This document shows positions 17,599 to 26,004 of a stretch of DNA of 64,000 bases, piece by piece; position 1 is the first letter of the stretch; every line of letters begins with the position of its first letter. The DNA comes from Flavobacterium quisquiliarum. GTDB taxonomy: Bacteria > Bacteroidota > Bacteroidia > Flavobacteriales > Flavobacteriaceae. The DNA lies in assembly GCF_019308285.1 (NCBI RefSeq), contig NZ_WWEM01000017.1, positions 62,001 through 126,000 on the forward strand. The letters run 5' to 3'. The notes beneath the pieces are model-generated. The model searched no databases. It had not been told where the DNA came from and worked only from the letters and a program-made list of their open reading frames with translations. Both the position numbers and the translations under genes were made by a program.

Positions 17599-19782
17599 AT
17601 GCCCCCAATACGGATTTTTTTACTTCTACTTTTTGCACTGAATTGCTGTGCCAATTCGGTATTATCTCAATCTAATTGTAATCAAGATCCTAAACTTGAT
17701 AAACTTGTAAAAAAAGCACTTTTAAATTTTAGAGAATCTAATTTTGATCAGTCGCTCAAAATTTCTCGAACTGCACTTAATGCAGCTACTTTAGTAAAAG
17801 ATTATTGCTTGATGTCTCGTTCTTACAATATTATAGCTGCTAATTACAATGAATTAACAGATTATGACAAAGCCATTTTTTTCTACAAAAAGAGTCTTTA
17901 TTATGCAGACAAAACCACTAACGATTCTTTAAAGAGTAATATCTACAATAACTTAGGCAATATGTATTGCTTTGAAAAGAAACAATTTGATGAAGGAATT
18001 CGTTACTATAAAAAATCAGTTGCTTATGCTTTAAAGATTAATGATTTAAAGGAAGTGTATTTTACGAATGTAAATATTGCATGGGCTTATTTTGATGTTG
18101 AAAATTATGAGCAGGGTAATTTATTTCTAAAATATATAAACAGTGCTAAGAATAAATATAGTGATGGATCGACAGAAGTTATTGTTGAGATGCTTAATGG
18201 AATTTATTTAAGCCATAAAAATGAAAATACCTCGGCAAATACATGTTTTCTAAATGCAATTGAATTAGGAAAAAAGGCACAGGAAAAAACAGATTTAGCA
18301 AGTGCTTATTTAGAATATTCAAAGTTTTTGAATAAAATTAATAAACATAAAGAAGCGTATCAGGCTCTAGTTAATTATAATACTGTTTCTGACGATATTT
18401 ACAGTGTCAAGAAGCTGAAAAAAGCTTCAATTGCGGGAATTGGAGTTGAGTTAGATGAATACAAAAGACAGATTAATAAAATCGAAAATGAGAAAGTTGA
18501 ACAATCTCAAAGCCTTAAAAAATCGAAAATCATTGTAATACTTTTTGTTCTTATTTCTTTAATACTTCTTTTTTTAATTATCACCTTAGTTAAAAATATC
18601 AGGTTCAAAAAAAGACATAATCAAGAACTTTTAAAAGCGAAAGAAATTGCGGAGGAAGCCTCTTTACTAAAAACCCAATTTATTTCTACTATAAGCCACG
18701 AATTACGTACTCCTCTTTATGGAGTTGTAGGGATTACCAATATGCTGCTTGAAGAGCATAAAGAGCTTTCCAGAAGCCAGCATCTAAGTTCTCTTAAGTT
18801 TTCTGCCAGATATCTTCTTTCACTGGTAAATGACATTCTTCAGATTAATAAAATTGAGGAAAATAAAATTGTTCTTGAGAATCTGACATTCAATATTTCT
18901 GACGAAATTACAGTGATAAAAAATTCACTTTCTTTTCTTTCTCAGAAAAATAATAATAGAATTTCTATAGATATTGATCCTGATATTCCAGAATATTTAA
19001 TTGGAGACAAACTAAGATTATCTCAAATTTTGATGAACTTGGTAAGTAACGCACTGAAATTCACGAAAGACGGACAAGTTGAAATAATCGTTAAGCGCAC
19101 TAAAGTAGAAGGAAAAATGAATTATTTAGATTTCCTGATTCGAGATAATGGTATTGGAATTGCGATTGTAGATCAAAGTAAAATCTTTGACAAATTTGTT
19201 CAAGTGGGTAGAAAGGAAGAGGATTATCAAGGAACTGGACTCGGACTTAGTATTGTAAAGAGATTATTAGGATTATTTGGCAGTACCATTACACTAGATA
19301 GTGATCTAGGAAAAGGAACTTCATTTTCTTTCGAAATAGCTTTTGAACACGATCTTGCTAAGACGAAAAGTATTATTGATGAAATTGAGGTTGATTTAAC
19401 TTCATATGAAGTATATAAAATTCTAGTTGTAGAAGATAATTTAATTAATCAGCTTGTGACGAAAAAAATTATTGAGAAAAATAATTATATCTGTAAAGTG
19501 GTTGATGATGGTTATGCTGCGCTTAAAATCTTAGAAGATGAAGTTTTTGACTTGATTTTGATGGACATTAATATGCCGTTAATGAATGGTTTTGAAACGA
19601 CAAAAAGGATACGTCTTGCGGGAGTAGAAACGCCAATTGTTGCATTGACTGCTTTTGATAAGGATGAAATAACAGATGAAGCATTGTCTTCGGGTATGAA
19701 TGATATTATAATTAAGCCTTTTGAGCCCGTTAAATTGTTTAAAATAATCAATTATCTTATAAAAGAAAAAAGCGCTGTTTAG
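17599..19782 (+). CDS. Hybrid sensor histidine kinase/response regulator with periplasmic TPR domain
   Basis: A 727-residue membrane sensor. A signal-like N-terminus (RIFLLLLFALNCCANSVLSQ) precedes a TPR-rich periplasmic region (about 40-285). A membrane helix (about 310-335) leads to the HisKA domain with the phospho-acceptor His near residue 367 (SHELRTPLYG). The HATPase domain has the N box LVSNALKFT (about 480), DNGIGI (about 517) and GTGLGLSIV (about 545). A C-terminal receiver has VVEDN (about 609) and its phospho-acceptor Asp in LMDINMP (about 655). No DNA-binding output domain is fused or adjacent, so a phosphotransfer partner must be elsewhere. Its stop codon overlaps the end of the convergent helicase gene by 4 bp. 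Confidence 0.93.
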   Translation: MPPIRIFLLLLFALNCCANSVLSQSNCNQDPKLDKLVKKALLNFRESNFDQSLKISRTALNAATLVKDYCLMSRSYNIIAANYNELTDYDKAIFFYKKSLYYADKTTNDSLKSNIYNNLGNMYCFEKKQFDEGIRYYKKSVAYALKINDLKEVYFTNVNIAWAYFDVENYEQGNLFLKYINSAKNKYSDGSTEVIVEMLNGIYLSHKNENTSANTCFLNAIELGKKAQEKTDLASAYLEYSKFLNKINKHKEAYQALVNYNTVSDDIYSVKKLKKASIAGIGVELDEYKRQINKIENEKVEQSQSLKKSKIIVILFVLISLILLFLIITLVKNIRFKKRHNQELLKAKEIAEEASLLKTQFISTISHELRTPLYGVVGITNMLLEEHKELSRSQHLSSLKFSARYLLSLVNDILQINKIEENKIVLENLTFNISDEITVIKNSLSFLSQKNNNRISIDIDPDIPEYLIGDKLRLSQILMNLVSNALKFTKDGQVEIIVKRTKVEGKMNYLDFLIRDNGIGIAIVDQSKIFDKFVQVGRKEEDYQGTGLGLSIVKRLLGLFGSTITLDSDLGKGTSFSFEIAFEHDLAKTKSIIDEIEVDLTSYEVYKILVVEDNLINQLVTKKIIEKNNYICKVVDDGYAALKILEDEVFDLILMDINMPLMNGFETTKRIRLAGVETPIVALTAFDKDEITDEALSSGMNDIIIKPFEPVKLFKIINYLIKEKSAV

Positions 19783-21026
19783 TACCAGCGCTTTTTATTT
19801 TTCTTTGATGAATTTGATTTTCTTGATTTATGAGCACCACCGCTTCTGTTCGAACTTTTCGGTTTCTCTCCAGCTTCAGGACTTCCGGAATGCCATTGGT
19901 AAGGATGGTCTGAAATGGTTTTTACATCCACTTTAATTAATTTTTGAATGTCTTTCCAATAGGGTAATTCATCTTTACCGCAGAAAGAAATTGCAATTCC
20001 GCCATTTCCGGCGCGACCTGTACGACCAATACGATGCACATAAGTTTCTGGAATATTTGGCAAATCAAAATTGATTACGTAGGGTAATTGTTCAATGTCA
20101 ATTCCTCGCGCAGCAATATCCGTAGCAACCAAAACACCGACTTCTTTATTTTTAAAAGCGTCTAAAACTCTTTGTCTTGCATTTTGAGATTTATCTCCGT
20201 GAATGGCTTCTGCAGGAATATCTTTTTTACGAAGTGCTTTTACAACATTGTCAGCACCATGTTTTGTTCTCGAAAAAACCAGTACGTTTGATAAATTTTC
20301 TTCTTTAATCAAGCTGTATAATAAATTTCTTTTTTCCGTTTTATCTACAAAATAGATACGCTGTTCTACTTTTTCTGCTGTTGATGAAACGGGTGAAACC
20401 TCTACTTTTTCTGGATCTTGCAAAAACATTTCGGCTAGTTCGCGAATTGCAATTGGCATTGTAGCAGAGAAAAGCAATGTTTGTCTGTTTTTTGGCGTAA
20501 GTTTTACGATTTTTTTGACATCGTTAATAAAACCCATATCCAGCATCTGATCGGCTTCATCTAGAACCAAAGTATGCAGATGATTAAAATCCAGAAAACC
20601 TTGTTTATGAAGGTCTAATAAACGACCTGGAGTAGCAACCAAAATATCAACTCCACTTTTTAAAGCATCAACCTGAGGATTTTGAGAAACACCTCCAAAA
20701 ATAGTCAACTGCGTCAAATTGGTATATTTGGCATAAGTGTCAAAGCTTTGTCCGATTTGAACAGCTAATTCACGAGTAGGCGTCACCACCAATGCGCGAA
20801 TTTGTTTTGCTTTTTTTGATGAACCTACAATTCGGTGTAATTGATGTATAATTGGGATGGCAAATGCTGCCGTTTTTCCTGTTCCAGTTTGTGCACAGCC
20901 AATTAAATCACGACCTTCTAAAACAATAGGAATTGATTTTTCCTGAATAGGAGTCGGATTTAAATAGCCTTCTTCAAATACGGCTCTTTGTATACTTTTT
21001 GAAAGTGATAAATCTTCGAATAACAT
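19779..21026 (-). CDS. DEAD-box ATP-dependent RNA helicase (RhlE-like)
   Basis: A cytoplasmic RNA helicase of 415 residues. Motifs in order: Q motif (NPTPIQEKSIP), motif I AQTGTGKT, PTRELAVQI (Ia), ATPGRLLD (Ib), DEAD (II), SATMP (III), then VFSRTKHGAD, ATDIAARGIDI and HRIGRTGRAG in the second RecA domain. A basic, Ser/Lys/Arg-rich tail (KSSNRSGGAHKSRKSNSSKK) should help RNA binding, as in RhlE-type proteins acting in ribosome assembly or RNA decay. TATCTTTG (minus strand, 21072-21079) matches the -7 consensus about 45 bp upstream of the ATG. No partner gene is adjacent. Confidence 0.92.
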   Translation of the reverse strand: MLFEDLSLSKSIQRAVFEEGYLNPTPIQEKSIPIVLEGRDLIGCAQTGTGKTAAFAIPIIHQLHRIVGSSKKAKQIRALVVTPTRELAVQIGQSFDTYAKYTNLTQLTIFGGVSQNPQVDALKSGVDILVATPGRLLDLHKQGFLDFNHLHTLVLDEADQMLDMGFINDVKKIVKLTPKNRQTLLFSATMPIAIRELAEMFLQDPEKVEVSPVSSTAEKVEQRIYFVDKTEKRNLLYSLIKEENLSNVLVFSRTKHGADNVVKALRKKDIPAEAIHGDKSQNARQRVLDAFKNKEVGVLVATDIAARGIDIEQLPYVINFDLPNIPETYVHRIGRTGRAGNGGIAISFCGKDELPYWKDIQKLIKVDVKTISDHPYQWHSGSPEAGEKPKSSNRSGGAHKSRKSNSSKKNKKRWY

Positions 21027-21071
21027 ATCTTAAGGATTAAACATTTTAGTTTTAAGTACCAAAATGACGTG

Positions 21072-21079
21072 CAAAGATA
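21072..21079 (-). promoter_or_regulatory. -7 element (TATCTTTG) before the DEAD-box helicase
   Basis: On the minus strand TATCTTTG followed by CACG matches TAnnTTTG and resembles the TTTGCACC context of the SRP RNA promoter. No TTG appears at -33. Confidence 0.45.
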
Positions 21080-21160
21080 GTTTTATTCGGTTAATCGTTT
21101 GTTTGAATTGGCTTTTATTTAGGAAAACGCTTTGTTTTTGAATTTAATGTGACGGTTTGC

Positions 21161-22198
21161 TTATTCTTTTTCGATGTTTGCTTTAATGAAATCCGTAACC
21201 AAATATCCTATCAATTTACCAATTAAATTATTATTTGGAGCATTGTCTAAATCTGGAGCGCCCTCGCAGATATGAAGATAAGCTGCGTTTTTGTGCTCGG
21301 CAAAAAAAGAAACAAACTGCCTCAATTCTTCAACAGAAAATCCGCTGATTGTCATAGCACTGCTGGCAATATTAGGAATCGCATCTAAATCAATTTCAAT
21401 TCCAAAAGCATCATTCTTGATGAAATCCAAAGCAGTAATCATCTCTCTGTTAAAATCTTTTTCTTTTCTGATATTTACGCTGTCGTAAGTATTGTAGCGA
21501 ACTCTGTCTTCTAATTTTTTAATTATATCTAAAACGCTTTTTGAAGTGTAATTTTCATGTAGGCCGAAAATGAAGTATTTTTTTAGGAAACCTTCTTCGT
21601 AAGCATAAGAGAATCCGTTACCACTATGTCTTCCTTCTAAAATTCTAAAATCGGAATGTGCATCAAAATTAATAGCATTTACAGGTTTTCCTTTAGCTAA
21701 AGCGGCACCTTTAATGTTTCCGTATGCATTGTTATGGCCTCCGCCAATGATAATAGGCGTTTTTCCCGCTTTAATTATAGTAAAAATGATATGAGATACT
21801 TCTTTGTCTATTTTTTCAACCAATTGGCTTAATTTAGAGCGATCATCAATGTCGTTAAAATCAAGGTTTTCTACTTCACGCATTTCATCAGCTACATTAA
21901 TTTGTCCTAATATAATGATGTTGCTTCCTTTGCAGAATCTATTGTGCTGAATGTTGGCAATACTTTTTATAGCAGACTGCCACGCTGAAGCGGCTCCAGG
22001 TCTTCCATAATTGGCACGCACTCCAATGTCTTCAGGAATTCCAAGAAGCACGTATTTAGCTTCACTTTCTTTTAGAAAATTAACTTTGTCAGCTCCTGGA
22101 GGGATGACAATCATTTTTTCTCCAAACTTTAATTCACCGCTTCGATGATTTGTGATTTTTGCTAAATCATTTATAGTGAAAGGGATTAATTTCTCCAT
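21161..22198 (-). CDS. hutG: Formimidoylglutamase (arginase/ureohydrolase family)
   Basis: A manganese enzyme of 345 residues that hydrolyses N-formimidoyl-L-glutamate to glutamate and formamide in histidine degradation. Metal-binding motifs of the ureohydrolase family are visible: IIGGGHNNAYGN, NFDAHSDFR and IEIDLDAI, with RHSGNGFSYAYEEGFL between. An arginase or agmatinase is the alternative, but this length and the nearby imidazolonepropionase gene (23251-24489, same strand) favour HutG. The intervening gene is on the other strand, so the two hut genes are not one operon. HutH and HutU are not in the window. Confidence 0.85.
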   Translation of the reverse strand: MEKLIPFTINDLAKITNHRSGELKFGEKMIVIPPGADKVNFLKESEAKYVLLGIPEDIGVRANYGRPGAASAWQSAIKSIANIQHNRFCKGSNIIILGQINVADEMREVENLDFNDIDDRSKLSQLVEKIDKEVSHIIFTIIKAGKTPIIIGGGHNNAYGNIKGAALAKGKPVNAINFDAHSDFRILEGRHSGNGFSYAYEEGFLKKYFIFGLHENYTSKSVLDIIKKLEDRVRYNTYDSVNIRKEKDFNREMITALDFIKNDAFGIEIDLDAIPNIASSAMTISGFSVEELRQFVSFFAEHKNAAYLHICEGAPDLDNAPNNNLIGKLIGYLVTDFIKANIEKE

Positions 22199-22297
22199 TA
22201 AAAAAATTTATTTTCCAAAAATAATATAATTGTAGAAACTTACGTTATTACCTTATATTAATTCTTAAATTTGTTATTAAAGAAAATTTTTTTAAAT

Positions 22298-23176
22298 ATG
22301 GAAAACCCAAAGAACAACAATTCAAGTCTAAAAGCGATAATCGCAGTTTTAGCAGTCCTACTGATTGGTAGCTTAGTGTATATTTTTAAATTATCTTCTG
22401 ATACAGAGGTAGTTAAAACAGAACTTACCACAACTTTGACAGAGAAAGAATCTGTAATGAAAGATTTACAGGAGTTAAAAGCTACTTATGATGCTGCAAT
22501 TGCAGAAAATACTTCTATGTCTGACGAATTGATCCAAGAAAGAGATAAAGTAGTTGCTTTAATGGATGATTTAAATAAGTCTAAAGGAGATGTTTCTAAA
22601 TACAGATCTCAAGTTCAGGCAATGCAGAGCAAAATGAAAACTTTGGTTGCTGAAAATGATGAGTTGAAAAAACAAAATGGTGTTTTAACTACTCAAAGAG
22701 ATAGTACAATTGTGGTTTTAGGAGAATCTAAAAAATACAATGAAGTATTAGTTGGGCAAAACGAAGAGTTAGCTAAAACAGTAGAAAGAGGTTCTAAATT
22801 ATCTATTTTGAACACAAAAACTGCAGCTTACAAATTAAGAAGCTCAGGAAAACAAATTGAAACTGATAAAGCTAGCCGCGCTGATGTTTTAAAAGTAAGT
22901 TTTACAATTGCTGAGAACCAAATTGCAAAATCTGGTGACAAAACGTATTACGTACAAGTTATCGATTCTAAAAATAATGTTTTAGGAGATAAGAAAACAG
23001 AAAATTTTGGTGATAACACATTAACTTACAGTTTTAAAACTACTGTGCAATACGAAAACAAATCTGTAAATGTTGTACAAGATTTACCAGGTAAAGATTT
23101 CGCAAAAGGAACTTATTTTATCAATGTATTTGATAATGATGAATTAGTTTCTAAAACTAGTTTCAGCTTAAGATAA
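22298..23176 (+). CDS. Membrane-anchored coiled-coil protein of unknown function
   Basis: A 292-residue protein with an N-terminal membrane helix (AIIAVLAVLLIGSLVYIF, about residues 13-30) followed by a long coiled coil (about 35-170). The coiled coil is rich in Glu, Lys and Leu heptads and short phrases such as ELIQERDKVVALMDDLNKSK. The C-terminal 110 residues form a beta-rich domain (VSFTIAENQIAKSGDKTYYVQVIDSKNN). Homologues may be labelled as chromosome-partitioning proteins in databases, but no ParA ATPase motif is present, so I call it hypothetical. TAAATTTG at 22266-22273 matches the -7 consensus, supporting the ATG at 22298. An intrinsic terminator follows. Confidence 0.75.
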   Translation: MENPKNNNSSLKAIIAVLAVLLIGSLVYIFKLSSDTEVVKTELTTTLTEKESVMKDLQELKATYDAAIAENTSMSDELIQERDKVVALMDDLNKSKGDVSKYRSQVQAMQSKMKTLVAENDELKKQNGVLTTQRDSTIVVLGESKKYNEVLVGQNEELAKTVERGSKLSILNTKTAAYKLRSSGKQIETDKASRADVLKVSFTIAENQIAKSGDKTYYVQVIDSKNNVLGDKKTENFGDNTLTYSFKTTVQYENKSVNVVQDLPGKDFAKGTYFINVFDNDELVSKTSFSLR

Positions 23177-23210
23177 GCTACCAAAGGGATTAAATACCAC
23201 TTAGATATTA

Positions 23211-23240
23211 AAGGTCTGTGTATTTCACAGACCTTTTTTA
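23211..23240 (+). terminator. Intrinsic terminator
   Basis: A perfect 10-bp stem (23211-23220 AAGGTCTGTG with 23226-23235) has a 5-nt loop and a T-run. It ends the coiled-coil gene and faces the end of hutI. Confidence 0.88.
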
Positions 23241-23250
23241 TGAATTATTG

Positions 23251-24489
23251 TTAGGCTAGAATTTTTCCTTCAATAAAAACGGATTCGATTAAATTGCTTC
23301 CAAAAGCATAAGGAATCTGATAATAAGAAGAAATAGGTTTTGTCAAGATTAAGTTGGCTTTTTTACCTTTTGTAATGCTTCCGTGTGTTTCTGAAAGTCC
23401 CATGGCGTAAGCTCCGTTTATTGTTGCAGCGTTGATGGCTTCTTCTGGAGTCATTTTCATTTTAATACAGGCCGTTGCCACAACAAAATTCATATTTCCC
23501 GATGGAGTAGAACCAGGATTAAAATCTGTGGCTAATGCTACAGGTAAACCCGCTTTGATCATTTCACGTGCCGGCGTGTACGGAATGCTTAAAAAGTAAG
23601 AGCAGGAAGGTAAAGCTACGGGCATTGTTTCAGTTCCTTTTAAAGCTTCGATATCTTCATGATTCATAATTTCTAAATGATCGACAGAAAGTGCGTTAAA
23701 TTTAACTCCTGCCTGAATGCCACCGATAGAGTTGAATTGATTGACGTGAATTTTCGGCTTTAAGCCAAATGCGATACCAGCCTCCATTATTTTTTCAGTT
23801 TCTTCCACTGAGAAATAACCGCTTTCGCAGAAAATATCAACGTAATCAGCAAGCTTGTTTTTAGAAATTTCTGGAAGCATTTCATTTATGATTTCGTCCA
23901 GATATCCAGCTTTATCTTCTTTGTAATGAGTTGGAAAAGCATGTGCTCCAAGAAAAGTTGCTTTTATTGCTACAGGATAGTTTTCTGAAAGTCTTTTAAT
24001 AACACGAAGCATTTTTAGTTCACCATCAACTGTAAGACCATAACCTGACTTTATTTCGACAGCTCCGGTTCCTAAATGAATGACTTCTTCTAAACGAACT
24101 TTCGATTGTTCGTAGATTTCTTCTTCAGAAGTTTCATTTAATTTTTTGGCAGAATTTAAAATACCGCCGCCACGATTAGCAATTTCTTCATAAGATAATC
24201 CATTGATGCGGTCTACAAATTCCTGTTCGCGATTTCCTGCGTATACAATGTGAGTATGGCTGTCGCACCAAGAAGGGAGAACTACTTTTCCAGTTGCATC
24301 AATAATTTTATCAGCTTTAATTTCAGGAAGATTTTCCATTGGTCCGAAATCTGAAATAAGATTATCTTCTAAAATTAAGAAAGCATTTTTAATGGTTGGA
24401 AGTACTGCCATTTCTGCTCCGGAAACTTTTGCAATTATAGTTTCGCGTACCTGAAGCAGTTCTTGTATGTTTTGGATTAAAGTGATCAT
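23251..24489 (-). CDS. hutI: Imidazolonepropionase
   Basis: A cytoplasmic amidohydrolase of 412 residues that hydrolyses 4-imidazolone-5-propionate to N-formimidoylglutamate, the reaction just before HutG. The metal-binding DSHTHIVYAGNR motif, the EIKSGYGLT segment, AHAFPTHY, the KIHVNQFN strand, DHLEIM and ATDFNPGSTP are in the canonical order. The ATG at 24489 gives a standard N-terminus. It sits downstream of the glutaminyl-cyclase gene on the same strand but is separated from it by a long hairpin, so it probably has its own promoter. With hutG it gives the second half of the histidine pathway. Confidence 0.95.
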   Translation of the reverse strand: MITLIQNIQELLQVRETIIAKVSGAEMAVLPTIKNAFLILEDNLISDFGPMENLPEIKADKIIDATGKVVLPSWCDSHTHIVYAGNREQEFVDRINGLSYEEIANRGGGILNSAKKLNETSEEEIYEQSKVRLEEVIHLGTGAVEIKSGYGLTVDGELKMLRVIKRLSENYPVAIKATFLGAHAFPTHYKEDKAGYLDEIINEMLPEISKNKLADYVDIFCESGYFSVEETEKIMEAGIAFGLKPKIHVNQFNSIGGIQAGVKFNALSVDHLEIMNHEDIEALKGTETMPVALPSCSYFLSIPYTPAREMIKAGLPVALATDFNPGSTPSGNMNFVVATACIKMKMTPEEAINAATINGAYAMGLSETHGSITKGKKANLILTKPISSYYQIPYAFGSNLIESVFIEGKILA

Positions 24490-24505
24490 TAGAAAGGATT
24501 GTTAT

Positions 24506-24566
24506 AAAACACAAATTTCACAAATTATCACGAACTAATTCGTGTAATCTGTGAAATTTGTGTTTT
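24506..24566. terminator. Long hairpin between the glutaminyl-cyclase gene and hutI
   Basis: Arms of 17 bp pair perfectly (24506-24522 with 24550-24566, core ACAAATTTCACA). An inner CACGAA/TTCGTG stem (24529-24534 with 24539-24544) nearly fills the loop, giving an almost continuous 61-nt hairpin. The hairpin can serve as a terminator for the upstream gene. From memory, related sequences are dispersed in Flavobacterium genomes. Confidence 0.6.
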
Positions 24567-24585
24567 TAATTTTTTTGTATCTGAT

Positions 24586-25638
24586 TTATTCTGTAACTGT
24601 TATTTCAAACATTTTGCTCCAGTTTTTACCTGTTACAAAAATAGTTTTAGTTTTAGGGTTGTAAGCAATTCCATTTAATACATCGTCTTTAGTAATGTCG
24701 TTCATCGATTTGCGCAGGTCTGATAGATTTAAAATTCCTTCAACAGCTCCATTTGCAGGATTTACAACAGCGATTGCATCTTTAAACCAAACATTTGTGT
24801 AGATTTTTCCATCAATCCATTCCAATTCATTGATTGCTTTAATTTTTGTATCACCCGAATATACATTAATATAATCAATCATTTTTTGAGTTGCGGGATC
24901 TACTTTCCAGATTTTTTCAGTTCCATCGGTTTGATAAATGTATTTGCCGTCATTTGTCATTCCCCAGCCTTCAATATCTTTTTCGTAATCAAAAGTTTTT
25001 TCCAGTTTTAATGTTTTAGCATCGTAGATAAAACCTTTTTTGTTTTTATAAGTCAACTGAAATAATTTACCGTTTATAAAGGTTATTCCTTCTCCAAAGT
25101 ATTGCTGATCAAGATCAATTTGTTTAAAAACTTTTCCTGTTTTATAATCGTATTTTTTAATAAATGAAGCTCCCTCTTGTCCCGTACTTTCATATAAGGT
25201 ATCATTATAAAATTCAAACCCCTCTGTAAAAGCCTTTTTATCATGAGGATAAGTATTAACTAATTTATATTTTAATGCTTTTGGCTGTACATCAGAGACA
25301 ACTTCGATTCTTTTGGTCGCATCAGAAGAATTTCCTCCAAAGTAAACAGTAGCTTTTAAGTATTGGTAGCCTAATTTTTGATCGATTAATTCAAATCTAA
25401 ATTCTGCAGCACCTTTTGTGCCTCCAATTCTTTGGTCGTTTATGAAGTAGGCAACACTGTCAATTTCTTTGGATTTTGGGTTTAAAATTCCAATTGTAAC
25501 GGGATCTTTTTGCGTAAAATGTGCTGGAAATGCAGAATCATCGATAGTAAATAAAGAATTTTCACTTTTATTTTTATCTCCGCATCCAATTAATGTGATT
25601 CCTAATAAAATGACAGCTAGGAAGTTATGTTTTTTCAT
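24586..25638 (-). CDS. Glutaminyl-peptide cyclotransferase (beta-propeller type), lipoprotein
   Basis: An exported enzyme of 350 residues expected to convert N-terminal glutamine of secreted proteins to pyroglutamate. The signal MKKHNFLAVILLGITLIGCGD ends in a lipobox (LIGC, Cys near residue 19). After an Ig-like N-terminal part comes the five-bladed propeller region of the plant/bacterial type glutaminyl cyclase: NTYPHDKKAFTEGFEFYNDTLYESTG, GEGITFING, GWGMTNDGKYIYQTDG, INELEWIDGKIYTNVWF and NGIAYNPKTKTIFVTGKNW. These are the family landmarks. In Bacteroidota many T9SS- and Sec-exported proteins begin with Gln, so a role in their maturation is plausible (inference). Confidence 0.9.
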   Translation of the reverse strand: MKKHNFLAVILLGITLIGCGDKNKSENSLFTIDDSAFPAHFTQKDPVTIGILNPKSKEIDSVAYFINDQRIGGTKGAAEFRFELIDQKLGYQYLKATVYFGGNSSDATKRIEVVSDVQPKALKYKLVNTYPHDKKAFTEGFEFYNDTLYESTGQEGASFIKKYDYKTGKVFKQIDLDQQYFGEGITFINGKLFQLTYKNKKGFIYDAKTLKLEKTFDYEKDIEGWGMTNDGKYIYQTDGTEKIWKVDPATQKMIDYINVYSGDTKIKAINELEWIDGKIYTNVWFKDAIAVVNPANGAVEGILNLSDLRKSMNDITKDDVLNGIAYNPKTKTIFVTGKNWSKMFEITVTE

Positions 25639-25693
25639 AGTTTAAAATTTGAATAATGCAATATACGATGATATTTTTATAGCAGCAAAGCTC

Positions 25694-25723
25694 TTGCAAA
25701 AATATAAAAAGGTTGTATATTTG
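25694..25723 (+). promoter_or_regulatory. Promoter of the SRP RNA gene
   Basis: A TTG (25694-25696), 19 bp, then TATATTTG (25716-25723) match the Bacteroidota housekeeping promoter exactly. The first base of the SRP RNA helix, G25728, lies 5 nt after the -7 box, so the start site is well placed. The -7 box is followed by CACCGGC, a context shared with the promoter at 27068-27096. Confidence 0.85.
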
Positions 25724-25727
25724 CACC

Positions 25728-25820
25728 GGCAAGTCCTACACGACCAGCTCCTGCAGACTCCCCCAGGATGGGAACATAGCAAGGGTACGCGGTTGAGCGG
25801 TGCGATGTAGGTCGCTTGCC
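25728..25820 (+). ncRNA. ffs: Signal recognition particle RNA, small bacterial type (4.5S)
   Basis: A single long hairpin of 93 nt. The terminal helix pairs GGCAAG (25728-25733) with CTTGCC (25815-25820), then CCTACA with TGTAGG. The apical part contains the conserved SRP domain, with CCCAGGATGGGAACATAGCAAGGGTA including the GGAA-type loop bound by Ffh. (The motif lies at about 25762-25787.) The RNA and Ffh target membrane and secreted proteins co-translationally. A perfect promoter precedes it and a T-run at 25822-25829 ends it. Confidence 0.92.
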
Positions 25821-25847
25821 ATTTTTTTTAGAATTAATTTAATTTGT

Positions 25848-25877
25848 AATCTTCCTTTTAGGAGGATTTTTTTATTT
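25848..25877 (+). terminator. Second terminator hairpin after the SRP RNA
   Basis: AATCTTCC (25848-25855) pairs with GGAGGATT (25861-25868, one G-U pair) across a 5-nt loop and runs into a T-run. It lies 28 nt after the SRP RNA end. Confidence 0.65.
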
Positions 25878-26004
25878 TTACCCCAGCTGAAGTTAGATGT
25901 TATTGGTTAGAAGTTAAAAGCTGAGTGCTTTTTGCAACTCAAAAATAAACCCAATTCCAAAAAACTAATAACTCCATAACCCAAAAACTCATAACTCAAA
26001 AAAA

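Noticed and set aside
21161-22198. Arginase or agmatinase as an alternative to formimidoylglutamase
   Set aside because: The metal motifs are shared, but length and proximity to hutI favour HutG; not fully excluded.
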